64,000 nucleotides of DNA from Crocinitomicaceae bacterium (lineage in GTDB: Bacteria; Bacteroidota; Bacteroidia; Flavobacteriales_D; Crocinitomicaceae): assembly GCA_029252405.1 (NCBI GenBank), contig JAQXBM010000087.1:52736-116735 (forward strand). The letters are read 5' to 3'. The translations under genes were made by a program, and so were the position numbers. A model generated the notes under the pieces. The model saw nothing but the letters and a program-made list of their open reading frames with translations, did no database searches and had not been told where the DNA came from. Below, piece by piece: positions 37,921 to 46,239 of this stretch. Every line of letters starts with the position of its first letter. The stretch's first letter is position 1.

Positions 37921-38721
37921 ATGATAAAAATTAACTACAGTTTACTTTTAGCCTGCTTTCTGCTAGTAGGTTTTAGTTCATGCAAGAAAATCGAAGGACC
38001 TGGCGGAACGTCGTCAATTAAAGGGAATTTGATGGGCAAAATCGCGCAGGGATCAGGCACACCAAAGTTTGAGGTGACGCACGTAACGATCACTCATGCG
38101 AACGGTGTCGATGGTTCAATCTTGGATAACAGCGATTATTTCCTACTGAATACACCGAATGGCGGGACGTACTATTACGTTTGGTTCGAGAATTCGAATT
38201 TCCCGGGGCAGGACCCAAATCTTTCGGGCAGAACGGCGATCAAAGTGACATACAGCAACAGTGAATCGAATGTGACCATTGCTACGAATACGGAAGCCGC
38301 GATTCAAAGTGCCGCAAGTGCCGATTTTACAGTTTCTAGGGTGGGAGACATCCTCACAATTACCAATACAGCTGTTGGCGAAGTTCCCGATGCTGATGAG
38401 GTAAATACACCATTCCTCGTCGATATTGCCACCCAAGGAGGGGGCGCAACTGGAGGTGCGAGTCTTTCTGGAGATGTGGCGATTGCAGATGAACGGATTT
38501 ACATCATTTACGGAGAAGAAGATTTCTACAGTGAGTCGGTTCGAACGGATGAAGACGGCAATTTTCAGTTCACTGGATTAACTCGTGGAGATTACCGTGT
38601 GTATGCCTTATCCCTTGATACCACGTCAGCGACAGTAGGAATGACACGCTCCGAATTGAGCGCTTCAATCACTGAAAAGAAACAGGTTGTGGATGCTGGA
38701 CAATTGAATATTATCAAATAA
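37921..38721 (+). CDS. Lipoprotein with carboxypeptidase-regulatory-like domain
   Basis: 266 residues. The lipobox FSSC at residue 21 follows a hydrophobic stretch and is followed by KK, which is compatible with outer-membrane or surface export. The C-terminal 75 residues (LSGDVAIADERIYIIYG ... VRTDEDGNFQFTGLTRGDYR) look like a peptidase-associated transthyretin-like fold. The start is three bases after the CotH stop and the next gene follows within five bases, so this is one operon. It may anchor or present a partner of the kinase, an inference from neighbourhood only. Confidence 0.82.
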   Translation: MIKINYSLLLACFLLVGFSSCKKIEGPGGTSSIKGNLMGKIAQGSGTPKFEVTHVTITHANGVDGSILDNSDYFLLNTPNGGTYYYVWFENSNFPGQDPNLSGRTAIKVTYSNSESNVTIATNTEAAIQSAASADFTVSRVGDILTITNTAVGEVPDADEVNTPFLVDIATQGGGATGGASLSGDVAIADERIYIIYGEEDFYSESVRTDEDGNFQFTGLTRGDYRVYALSLDTTSATVGMTRSELSASITEKKQVVDAGQLNIIK

Positions 38722-38726
38722 GTTCC

Positions 38727-39431
38727 ATGCCTCGCAATCGTTTATTTCTGGGTCTTTTTAGTTTGATGCTGACGACAGGTTTGTGGGCGCAGTCTGATTT
38801 TTCCTCATGGCTCAGCGCTGAAGTGAAATACGACATCAACAAAGATTGGACAGTTGGCTTGGAAGCGCAATCGCGGAATGATTTGCGTTCTGGGGGATTC
38901 AACACGACCTTTCTGTCACCGAGCGTTTCTTGGCAGCCGATGAAGCATTTTGAAACAGCTCTTTCCTATAGAATATCAAGCGTGCCTTATTCCAATTCAA
39001 CCACTAATCGAGTGGGCAAGCATCGAATTACTGCTGATTTCACTTTCCGCAAGATTGAGAGCTTAATTCTATCGAAAAAATCCAGATTAGGAATGTCGCT
39101 TCGCCTGCGCGGAACAACCGAGCATCAAGCCGAAGAACGAGTGGAAAACACCTTGAGATTGAAGCTTAAATTTCAATACAATTTACCAAAGACAAAACTC
39201 GACTTATTCGCTTCAACAGAAGTTTTTTACCGCTTCCAACGTGATTTGATTTATACCTTCTCAGAAGTTCAATCTGTGAGTGCAATCAACAAGTACCGTA
39301 TTAAACTCGGAGGAAGTTATCCAATAGGAGATCAACATGAAATCAAATTGTTTGCAATGCCTCAGTGGCGCTATCCAGATAAAGTGAATGAACTGGTATT
39401 TGGCTTGGGATATTCCTACCAAATCAACTAA
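38727..39431 (+). CDS. DUF2490-family outer membrane beta-barrel protein
   Basis: 234 residues with signal peptide (MPRNRLFLGLFSLMLTTGLWA). FSSWLSAEVKYDINKDWTVG at the mature start and regular amphipathic strands (LSYRISSVPYSNSTTNRVGK; HRITADFTFRKIES; YRIKLGGSYPI; FGLGYSYQIN) are typical of DUF2490 barrels. It is the third gene of the CotH operon. DUF2490 proteins are often found near exported enzymes, but their function is not established. Confidence 0.85.
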   Translation: MPRNRLFLGLFSLMLTTGLWAQSDFSSWLSAEVKYDINKDWTVGLEAQSRNDLRSGGFNTTFLSPSVSWQPMKHFETALSYRISSVPYSNSTTNRVGKHRITADFTFRKIESLILSKKSRLGMSLRLRGTTEHQAEERVENTLRLKLKFQYNLPKTKLDLFASTEVFYRFQRDLIYTFSEVQSVSAINKYRIKLGGSYPIGDQHEIKLFAMPQWRYPDKVNELVFGLGYSYQIN

Positions 39432-39855
39432 AAGCAGATCGTATTCTTTCTGATTTCCATTTCCTTAAATGATCTTACTCGAAGTCACCCCCCCCAGTGA
39501 AATTGACTTCTACCGGGCATCGCTTATAGTGGTTTTCGATGAGAATTAAACTGGGTAAAACAGAAAGATAGCTGAAAGATCATCTTTCTGTTCGCAGTTT
39601 AAGAACATTGAAAATTGCGAGGGTTAACAATGATGAAGCTAGATTAGAAGGAAAGGGCCCGAGCAAAACGAATAAGCAAGCCCAACATTTTCACTCAACT
39701 TTTTGGTAAAAAGTTGAAAAGAAGCCTTGAGAAAGTTGGAATCATTTAAGAAAGAATAAATTTGAAAAAGTAACCTTGGCGTTATTCTTGGTTATTAATA
39801 AAAGGAACGTTGTCAGCTTTCGAGTTGATGTACGTCGAAACCAAAAAGACAACAC
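39432..39855. other. Intergenic region with two strong hairpins
   Basis: No ORF is supportable in these 424 bases. AACAGAAAGAT at 39559-39569 has a perfect inverted copy at 39582-39592 with a 12-base loop. TCAACTTTTT at 39695-39704 has a perfect inverted copy at 39708-39717 with a GGT loop. Neither is followed by a canonical T-run on the + strand. A run of eight C near 39488 is also notable. The leader of the thioredoxin-like gene occupies the right end. Confidence 0.6.
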
Positions 39856-40737
39856 ATGACATTAGCCAAAAAAATCATCTACGCATTCGCGATCATCACG
39901 ATCTCCATTCAAACTTCCCTTGCAGAAGGAATCATCTTCCAAGATTTAACACTTAAGCAAGGACTAGAGAAAGCCAAAAAGGAAAACAAAAAAGTATTTA
40001 TTGATGTCTATGCGACGTGGTGCGGGCCTTGTAAATACCTGTCCAAAAACATTTTTATCGATGACGATTTAGGTGCTTTCATGAACGAACATTTCATTAG
40101 TCTCAAGATAGATGGTGAAAAAGGTGATGGACCTGAATTGATGAGTGATTTTGATCTGTCGTCATACCCAACGATGTTGTTCCTCAACCAAGAAATGGAT
40201 CTTTTGAAGAAGATAGTCGGAGCAGTAGGGGCTGATGAAATAGAAACGGCTGGAAATGCAGTCATTTTTCCTGAAACGACTTCAATCTATAAGTTGACGC
40301 AGAAATATGACGCAGGCGATCGTGATCGCGAATTCTTATCCGAATATGTTGTTGAAGTATTGAACAACGATGGCGATGTCGATCCAGTTTTGGCGGAATT
40401 TCTCGAACTGTATCCTGATTTAAACTTGAAGGAATACAATGAATTCATCGTTTTTTGCATTGGTGTAACCGATATCAATCATGCTTCCATGGAAACGTTT
40501 TTGAACGATTTGTCTGGGCTCTCGGAGCTTCATGGGGAGTTTGTTCTAACGAAATTAAACATGACCTTTTTGGGAATTGTTAACCAAGCAGTAGAATCCA
40601 ACGACAGATCACTGATCCTTTCAGGTGTGGAAAAAGTGTACCCTTTTTATGCAGAGTTTGAAGACCCAGAGGCGCTCGTTGATAAGGATGAGTTAATTCG
40701 AATGATGCAGGAAATGTATGAAGAGGAAATGGAGTGA
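39856..40737 (+). CDS. Periplasmic thioredoxin-fold protein
   Basis: 293 residues with signal peptide (MTLAKKIIYAFAIITISIQTSLA). A thioredoxin-like domain (about 30-140) carries the redox motif YATWCGPCKYLS and the cis-Pro region SSYPTMLFLN. The C-terminal half (about 150-290) is helical and acidic (VLAEFLELYPDLN; LIRMMQEMYEEEME) and resembles the extension seen in secreted thioredoxin_7-type proteins. A disulfide reductase or isomerase role in the periplasm is expected. It appears monocistronic with a long leader. Confidence 0.85.
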   Translation: MTLAKKIIYAFAIITISIQTSLAEGIIFQDLTLKQGLEKAKKENKKVFIDVYATWCGPCKYLSKNIFIDDDLGAFMNEHFISLKIDGEKGDGPELMSDFDLSSYPTMLFLNQEMDLLKKIVGAVGADEIETAGNAVIFPETTSIYKLTQKYDAGDRDREFLSEYVVEVLNNDGDVDPVLAEFLELYPDLNLKEYNEFIVFCIGVTDINHASMETFLNDLSGLSELHGEFVLTKLNMTFLGIVNQAVESNDRSLILSGVEKVYPFYAEFEDPEALVDKDELIRMMQEMYEEEME

Positions 40738-40869
40738 TAATCCACTTTGAATAGTCCAAAGGATAGCCGCTGCCTAAATCTGACACTGGTATTTGAAGAA
40801 CGTAACGCACATCACGCAAGCTGATTGTCTTAAATCCGCAGAATCGTTTTAAGCGATTACCAATTTTGG

Positions 40870-41016
40870 TCATTCATGTGTTTCCGTTGCTTCGAGAATT
40901 TCCATGAGGTATTTTCGAGCCTTAATACTTTCAAATTTGAAACCAAGCGTAAACACCAAGTACCCAAAAGCAAATATCAGAAATGGAACGGACAAAAAGT
41001 TGTCATCAGATGCTTT
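40870..41016 (-). pseudogene. 3' fragment of the membrane protein gene separated by an in-frame stop
   Basis: Directly after the TAA at 41017-41019 the same reading frame continues for 48 codons and ends at a TGA (40870-40872). It encodes KASDDNFLSVPFLIFAFGYL, then VFTLGFKFESIKARKYLMEI, then a short charged tail. This contains a second transmembrane helix and a cytoplasmic-type tail, exactly what the truncated product upstream lacks. There is no start codon near the junction. The simplest reading is a nonsense mutation splitting one gene of about 170 codons. A sequencing error is the alternative. Confidence 0.7.
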
Positions 41017-41385
41017 TTAGTAAGACGCAATAGCGGCGATGCCGGTAGCAATAATCCCAGCTAACCAGACGGCTCCGATTACTAAGGTGATTGCATTCAA
41101 CCGTAGTTTTAAGCTCAAGGTGGTTCCAAATTTCAAGGATTCAATTTCCCCAATTATAGTGGGAAGAAAACTATTGCGATAGCTGATGATGCGGTTGATT
41201 TTGAATCCATTTTCGTGCAAAGAACCTTCGAAATACTTACTTGATGAGCTTCTTCCTGTAAACCAATTGCGACTAGCGCTTCTTGGTTCGATATTGTTGG
41301 CAAGACGTTTCAATAATTCATCTTTTGAAAGCGAGGTTTCCAGCTTCAAGTTTTCGTGTTGGATGATTTTGTAAATCGTTTTCAT
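41017..41385 (-). CDS. Hypothetical membrane protein, apparently truncated by a premature stop
   Basis: 122 residues: a cytoplasmic N-terminal domain (MKTIYKIIQHENLKLETSLS; SSSSKYFEGSLHENGFKINR) and one transmembrane helix (AITLVIGAVWLAGIIATGIA) running right up to the stop. The frame continues behind the stop with a second helix (see 40870-41016), so the native protein probably had two helices. The gene starts two bases after the alkD stop, in an operon with it. I do not recognise a family. Confidence 0.7.
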   Translation of the reverse strand: MKTIYKIIQHENLKLETSLSKDELLKRLANNIEPRSASRNWFTGRSSSSKYFEGSLHENGFKINRIISYRNSFLPTIIGEIESLKFGTTLSLKLRLNAITLVIGAVWLAGIIATGIAAIASY

Positions 41386-41387
41386 CG

Positions 41388-42074
41388 CTAAATGTATTTA
41401 CTTGCTTCACGCAAGGCCAAACCTTTCAATCCAGAAGTTTTCAAATATTCTCGAACGCTGTCAGGATCATATTTCGAGTGCTGCCGCAAACTCCAGCCAA
41501 TGGCTTTCTGAATGAAAAATTCTTGATTCAGTTTCATCTCGTCTATCAAACTTGTGAGCAACTCAACGTCCAGTTTTTCTTTGTATTTCAGCTGAAAAAT
41601 GAGGCAAGTGCGATTCAACCACATATTGTCACTTTTTCTCCAGCGACCAATTACCGGCTCAATTTGTTCTGGAAATTTGAGGAAGTACTTCCCTACATAG
41701 TTCGAGGCGATTAAATCTACGGAGTCCCACCAAGACTTGGTAGTGATGATTTCTTCCAACAATTTATCGTCCTCAATTTGAATGAGTTTCGCTGGTGTTT
41801 TTTTGAGTAAATCAATGGCAATGTATTGATATTCGCGCTGATCTTGAGACCATAAATTGTAGGTAATATCCCAATGATTAAGATTGGCTAGTTTTACTTT
41901 TTTGAACCATTCCTTCTGAATTTCATTGCGTACAGGCGTTTTAATTCCGTAACAATCAAATTGATTTTTGAGGTAATTCGCCATGTTGACGGCCTTTTCA
42001 GGGTTCGCATGTTTTTTCATCTCACCATGAAGCAAGTCCATTAATTGAGGGAGAGAAGCGTCAGTTATTTCCAT
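41388..42074 (-). CDS. AlkD-family DNA alkylation repair protein
   Basis: 228 residues built from HEAT-like helical repeats. Family marks are YGIKTPVRNEIQKEW, SWWDSVDLIASNYVGKYF (with the Trp and Asp of the active-site cleft), LNRTCLIFQLKYKEKLD and FFIQKAIGWSLRQHSKYDP. AlkD glycosylases excise 3-methyl- and 7-methylpurines without flipping the base. It is cytoplasmic and the first gene of a two-gene unit with the broken membrane protein. Confidence 0.93.
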   Translation of the reverse strand: MEITDASLPQLMDLLHGEMKKHANPEKAVNMANYLKNQFDCYGIKTPVRNEIQKEWFKKVKLANLNHWDITYNLWSQDQREYQYIAIDLLKKTPAKLIQIEDDKLLEEIITTKSWWDSVDLIASNYVGKYFLKFPEQIEPVIGRWRKSDNMWLNRTCLIFQLKYKEKLDVELLTSLIDEMKLNQEFFIQKAIGWSLRQHSKYDPDSVREYLKTSGLKGLALREASKYI

Positions 42075-42125
42075 TCTTTCGATAAACGCTATTTGTTGTT
42101 CACCAATAATTTTTTCGCTACACAG

Positions 42126-42632
42126 TTATTTTAGCAGCAGTTCGTAGCAAAAGTACGGGTGCTCTTTTTTGTATTTCAAGTAAACGGCTCCCAAGTCGGT
42201 ATAACCTCGATTTACATAGAAGCGTTGATTTCTAGGGTTTTGACTAAAGGTATCCAATCGAATTGAATCGTAGCCCTGTTCGCGCGCAAAATTTTCGACG
42301 AAATCCATGATCTTTCGTGCAATCCCTTTTCCTTGATGCAGCGGGTCAACCGCCAATCGATGAACGACAAGATTTCGATCGTTTTCAGTTGTAGACCAAT
42401 CAATTTCGCCGTATTCTTCGTCTTGCTTTTCATTCAAAACAACAATTCCAAGGATTGTCTCGCCTTCACGGAACGCAAAAAGTGTTTCCGTTTTCAGGTC
42501 ATTTTCTATGCTCGCGTAATCAGGGTAATTTTCATCCCATTGATCAATTCCATTCTCACGCATGTGCAAACCACAGCGCTTAGTGAGAGCGATAATCGCG
42601 TCAATTTCATGAGGAAGGCCGTGCGAAATCAT
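42126..42632 (-). CDS. GNAT-family N-acetyltransferase
   Basis: 168 residues. The acetyl-CoA binding motif appears in VHRLAVDPLHQGKGIARKIM, followed by FAREQGYDSIRLDTFSQNPR and the C-terminal RFYVNRGYTDLGAVY strand-helix. No signal peptide is present. The substrate is unknown. Its ATG follows the kbl stop by one base (TAAGATG), so the two genes are almost certainly co-translated. Confidence 0.92.
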   Translation of the reverse strand: MISHGLPHEIDAIIALTKRCGLHMRENGIDQWDENYPDYASIENDLKTETLFAFREGETILGIVVLNEKQDEEYGEIDWSTTENDRNLVVHRLAVDPLHQGKGIARKIMDFVENFAREQGYDSIRLDTFSQNPRNQRFYVNRGYTDLGAVYLKYKKEHPYFCYELLLK

Positions 42633-42633
42633 C

Positions 42634-43824
42634 TTACTTGATTACGTCAAGTTCTTTTCCAACTTTGATGAATGCTGCAATCGCTTTGTCCAAATCTGCT
42701 TTGGTGTGTGCTGCTGAGATCTGAGTACGAATTCGAGCCGCTCCTTTTCCAACTACTGGATAGAAGAAACCAATCGCGTAAACACCCTCGCGGAGCAATA
42801 AATCGGCAAATTTTTGAGATAACGCGGCATCGTACAACATGATCGGAACGATTGGCGAGTTACCAGGCTTGATGTCGAATCCAGCGGCGATAATTGCATC
42901 CTTGAAGTACTTCGTGTTTTCTTCTAAACGATCGCGCAATTCCGTCGACTGACTCAAAATATCGAATACTTTGTTCGCTGCTCCAACAATTGACGGCGCC
43001 AAAGAGTTTGAGAATAAGTATGGTCGCGATTTCTGACGCAACATATCGATGATTTCTTTTTTACCAGTTGTGTATCCACCCATGGCACCACCAAGTGCTT
43101 TCCCTAGTGTTCCTGTGATGATATCGACTTTGTCTGAAACGCCACAGAATTCAGGAACTCCACGCCCAGTTTTACCAATGAAGCCAGCTGAGTGACATTC
43201 GTCTGTCATCACAAGTGCATCGTATTTATCGGCAAGAGCACAAATTTCATCCATTTTGGCGATGTCACCATCCATAGAGAAAACACCATCTGTAACGATA
43301 ATGCGGAAGCGTTGATCTTGAGCAGCTTTCAACTGTTCTTCCAAATCAGCCATGTCTGAGTGCTTATAACGGTAACGTTGCGCTTTACACAAACGAACTC
43401 CATCAATGATCGAAGCGTGATTCAATTCATCTGAAATAATCGCATCTTCTTTACCGAGAAGTGGTTCAAAAAGGCCACCATTCGCATCAAAGGCAGCAGC
43501 GTACAAAATAGTGTCTTCCGTTCCGTAGAACTTCGCAATTTTCGCTTCCAATTCCTTGTGAATATCCTGTGTTCCACAAATGAAACGTACCGATGACATT
43601 CCAAAACCGTGTGTATCAAGCGTATCTTTTGCTGCTTGAATTACATCAGGATGAGAAGATAATCCCAAGTAGTTATTTGCACACATGATGACAACATCTT
43701 CACCCGTACTAACGTGCACATTTGCTCCTTGTGGAGAGGTGATAATACGCTCGCGCTTATATAATCCTGCTTCGTCAATTTCCTTCAGCTCTGACTGAAG
43801 ATGGTCTTTCATTTTTCCGTACAT
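42634..43824 (-). CDS. kbl: Glycine C-acetyltransferase (2-amino-3-ketobutyrate CoA ligase)
   Basis: 396 residues from the ATG at 43824, the normal Kbl length. The 60-codon extension in the track overlaps the downstream end of the CotH gene and lies upstream of the promoter. It is a PLP-dependent alpha-oxoamine synthase joining glycine and acetyl-CoA in threonine breakdown. Marks are [58 protein letters not shown] and the Schiff-base Lys in [15 protein letters not shown]. The usual partner threonine dehydrogenase (tdh) is not in the window. First gene of the kbl-GNAT operon. Confidence 0.95.
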   Translation of the reverse strand: MYGKMKDHLQSELKEIDEAGLYKRERIITSPQGANVHVSTGEDVVIMCANNYLGLSSHPDVIQAAKDTLDTHGFGMSSVRFICGTQDIHKELEAKIAKFYGTEDTILYAAAFDANGGLFEPLLGKEDAIISDELNHASIIDGVRLCKAQRYRYKHSDMADLEEQLKAAQDQRFRIIVTDGVFSMDGDIAKMDEICALADKYDALVMTDECHSAGFIGKTGRGVPEFCGVSDKVDIITGTLGKALGGAMGGYTTGKKEIIDMLRQKSRPYLFSNSLAPSIVGAANKVFDILSQSTELRDRLEENTKYFKDAIIAAGFDIKPGNSPIVPIMLYDAALSQKFADLLLREGVYAIGFFYPVVGKGAARIRTQISAAHTKADLDKAIAAFIKVGKELDVIK

Positions 43825-43846
43825 AACTACCCAATTTTGGTTAGCC

Positions 43847-43854
43847 CAAAAATA
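43847..43854 (-). promoter_or_regulatory. -7 promoter box TATTTTTG of kbl
   Basis: An exact TAnnTTTG on the minus strand that ends 22 bases before the kbl ATG. It is the same octamer, at almost the same distance, as the box at 16040. Confidence 0.55.
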
Positions 43855-43865
43855 GAAAGAAATTC

Positions 43866-46121
43866 TTACTTCAACAGGAGTTTCGCCGTACGAACAATGT
43901 CGCCTTTCTGAACATGAATAATGTACAGTCCGCTTGGGAGATCCGCCACTCGAAGATGCTGTGTCATGTAGTTGACTGGCTCCCGATTGATGAGAGTTCC
44001 CCACGCGTTGTATATGCTCACAGTTCCTTCGATCAATTCTATATTATTCAATTGTAAATAACTTTGATCATCCGCAGGATTCGGGTAGACTGAAATCCCA
44101 GATGTACCTCCCATTGGGCAGCTCAAACTTTCAAAATCTTCGAAGGTGAAGTTGCTCTTCAAAAATGAACGGATATACGCGGGACGTTCCTCAAAGAAGT
44201 ATTCCAAATAAGCACACGATTCATTCCAGTTGTTCATGGAGTTAGGGTAATTCCAGCGCGACACGTGACGGGGCAATTCCGGGGCATACTTTTCTTTAAA
44301 ATATAAGATGAATGCTCTCATTAAATCCGGATGAAACGTAGTCAACAAATTCTGCTGATAGCGACAAATGAAATCATTTTTGAAAGATTGATTCAGTAAA
44401 AGGTTTTTAAAAAGAAAGGATTGATCATTGAAAATGGTATCCAATCGTTCGATGGGGTCATGATGGATAATACCAACTGTCGCATCGAGATCGTAGAGGA
44501 GAAAACGCCATTTTGCGCTGTCTGTTTGTGCGCGCCACAAACGCATATTATTTCCTGGCCAATCCATATTGCCGAAATAGGTTTCCAGAATGTAATAGTC
44601 AATGAAATTATCGACGTCGATTTCTTCTTCAACGTGCGCATAATTATCGGGAATGGATAAATCATTTTGTTCAACGAAATCAAGTAGGTCGATAAAATCC
44701 GATGCGCTGCCTGTATTCGCAGTTAAATAACCATCTATAATGTCGACGCTGTCCTTGTCAATTCCATAAAGTGAATGCAAATAGTGCTCATCTTGTCGTT
44801 CCTTGATTGTTTGAATCCCCCAATACTCGCCATTTATATAAACGATCGTCGGGTGCGCCATTTGAAGGTCGATGTCCAATTGTTTGAGATGCGCGAGTGC
44901 TTGAATTAATTCATCTTTAAATAAACTGCTACCAAACCAGATCAGTGAGGTAAAGGCAGAACGTGACACGAATCGTTTCACTTCTCGGTTTTCCCGATCG
45001 GGAAATAAGGGGTAATTGATACTGGATTTTCCGTATTCATCACGTAAATAAAAGCGCAAGGATTTTTGATTGAAGCTTCTTGATCCGTTACCAGAGATGC
45101 GCACGCCCATATTCTCTGTAAATGCTTCTTCGCCATCATTATTGAAAAGCGTCACTGAGCACGCGCGCTCCCAATCAATACCACGCTGGTAGTAGTTTCC
45201 TGACCAAAAGGGGTTGGCCGAATCATAATGAATTCCTGGAACATAGATGCCCGAGTCTTGATCAAATAGATTGAGACTGTCAATCACAATTGAAAGCACG
45301 TCGAAGGTATAATCGTGTTCTTGCGTGAAATAGCTGCGGTTGTGAACAGGACCTGTCGCGACACCGTTTCGAAATGGTTGAGCGCGAATAACTACTCCGT
45401 GTTTGACATTGCCTTCTGGCGGTGCGAAATTATTCGGAGTGGTTGGAATCAATGAAAGTTTGTTCGCGGTATTCTCAACAATATCGACAGAAGTTTCATA
45501 TAGTAAGGATTGTGTTGTGGGCAGCGAGCCATCCAGCGTGTAGTAAATACTGTCCGAACAGCTCATCTCCAAGTCAAAGGCATCCGAATAGAATCCTTGA
45601 GGGCGAGAGAACTCGATGAACTGAATGAATTCGCTGTTATTATTGGTTGATAGGGGAGTAGATTCAGTTAAGAACCCAGCATTGTCCGATCCATCAGGAA
45701 GTCTGCCGTAACTGTAATCTTTTTCAAGATCTACGGGTAAAAAATGATCAACGATGGAGCCTTGAGAATTCGAAAGAATCAAATATTCTCCTGTGGATTT
45801 TAGTCGGAAGTTGGTGTGAAGCTCACTACCAGAGTAGGATCTGTCTTTTCCAGAAAGAAATACAATCAAATAACCATTTGCCGCAATATTTACCGACGGG
45901 AACGACCATTTTTCGACATTAGAGAAGCCATCACTTAAATGGTAATTCTGAAGGTTGATGCTTGACGAAGTCGGATTGTACAATTCCACCCAGTCTGTGA
46001 AATCTCCATCTTCATCGAGAAAAGTGGTGTCGTTTGCGCTCATTAATTCGTTGATCACGAGATGCTGTGCATACAAATTGGATCCTACGATAGTGAAGAA
46101 AATGAATAGAAGTTGTTTCAT
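43866..46121 (-). CDS. Secreted lamin-tail/CotH-kinase protein with T9SS type A sorting domain (2)
   Basis: 751 residues with signal peptide ([18 protein letters not shown]). A lamin-tail domain (about 20-130) shows [40 protein letters not shown] and [16 protein letters not shown] chitobiase/hexosaminidase-C-like module (about 170-280) has [15 protein letters not shown]. The CotH kinase domain (about 280-600) has [39 protein letters not shown] and [15 protein letters not shown]. The tail ([16 protein letters not shown] ... [14 protein letters not shown]) is a T9SS sorting domain. A protein-kinase-like activity on secreted proteins is known for the family. The role here is unknown. Confidence 0.92.
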   Translation of the reverse strand: MKQLLFIFFTIVGSNLYAQHLVINELMSANDTTFLDEDGDFTDWVELYNPTSSSINLQNYHLSDGFSNVEKWSFPSVNIAANGYLIVFLSGKDRSYSGSELHTNFRLKSTGEYLILSNSQGSIVDHFLPVDLEKDYSYGRLPDGSDNAGFLTESTPLSTNNNSEFIQFIEFSRPQGFYSDAFDLEMSCSDSIYYTLDGSLPTTQSLLYETSVDIVENTANKLSLIPTTPNNFAPPEGNVKHGVVIRAQPFRNGVATGPVHNRSYFTQEHDYTFDVLSIVIDSLNLFDQDSGIYVPGIHYDSANPFWSGNYYQRGIDWERACSVTLFNNDGEEAFTENMGVRISGNGSRSFNQKSLRFYLRDEYGKSSINYPLFPDRENREVKRFVSRSAFTSLIWFGSSLFKDELIQALAHLKQLDIDLQMAHPTIVYINGEYWGIQTIKERQDEHYLHSLYGIDKDSVDIIDGYLTANTGSASDFIDLLDFVEQNDLSIPDNYAHVEEEIDVDNFIDYYILETYFGNMDWPGNNMRLWRAQTDSAKWRFLLYDLDATVGIIHHDPIERLDTIFNDQSFLFKNLLLNQSFKNDFICRYQQNLLTTFHPDLMRAFILYFKEKYAPELPRHVSRWNYPNSMNNWNESCAYLEYFFEERPAYIRSFLKSNFTFEDFESLSCPMGGTSGISVYPNPADDQSYLQLNNIELIEGTVSIYNAWGTLINREPVNYMTQHLRVADLPSGLYIIHVQKGDIVRTAKLLLK

Positions 46122-46239
46122 ACGGCGATCTTTCCAAAGAGGGAAAGAGAATTTTGTAGTTAGTGGATTTGGGTAAATAAATCCGAGTTAACTACAGAAC
46201 GAAACAATTTAAGAAAGGGTTGAGAATAAGTGCGACTCT

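Noticed and set aside
40580-40873. Minus-strand ORF of 97 codons
   Set aside because: Antisense to the end of the thioredoxin-like gene, with no protein-like pattern.
43825-44004. N-terminal extension of kbl in the ORF track
   Set aside because: It overlaps the 3' end of the CotH gene, contains the promoter box and has no Kbl similarity.
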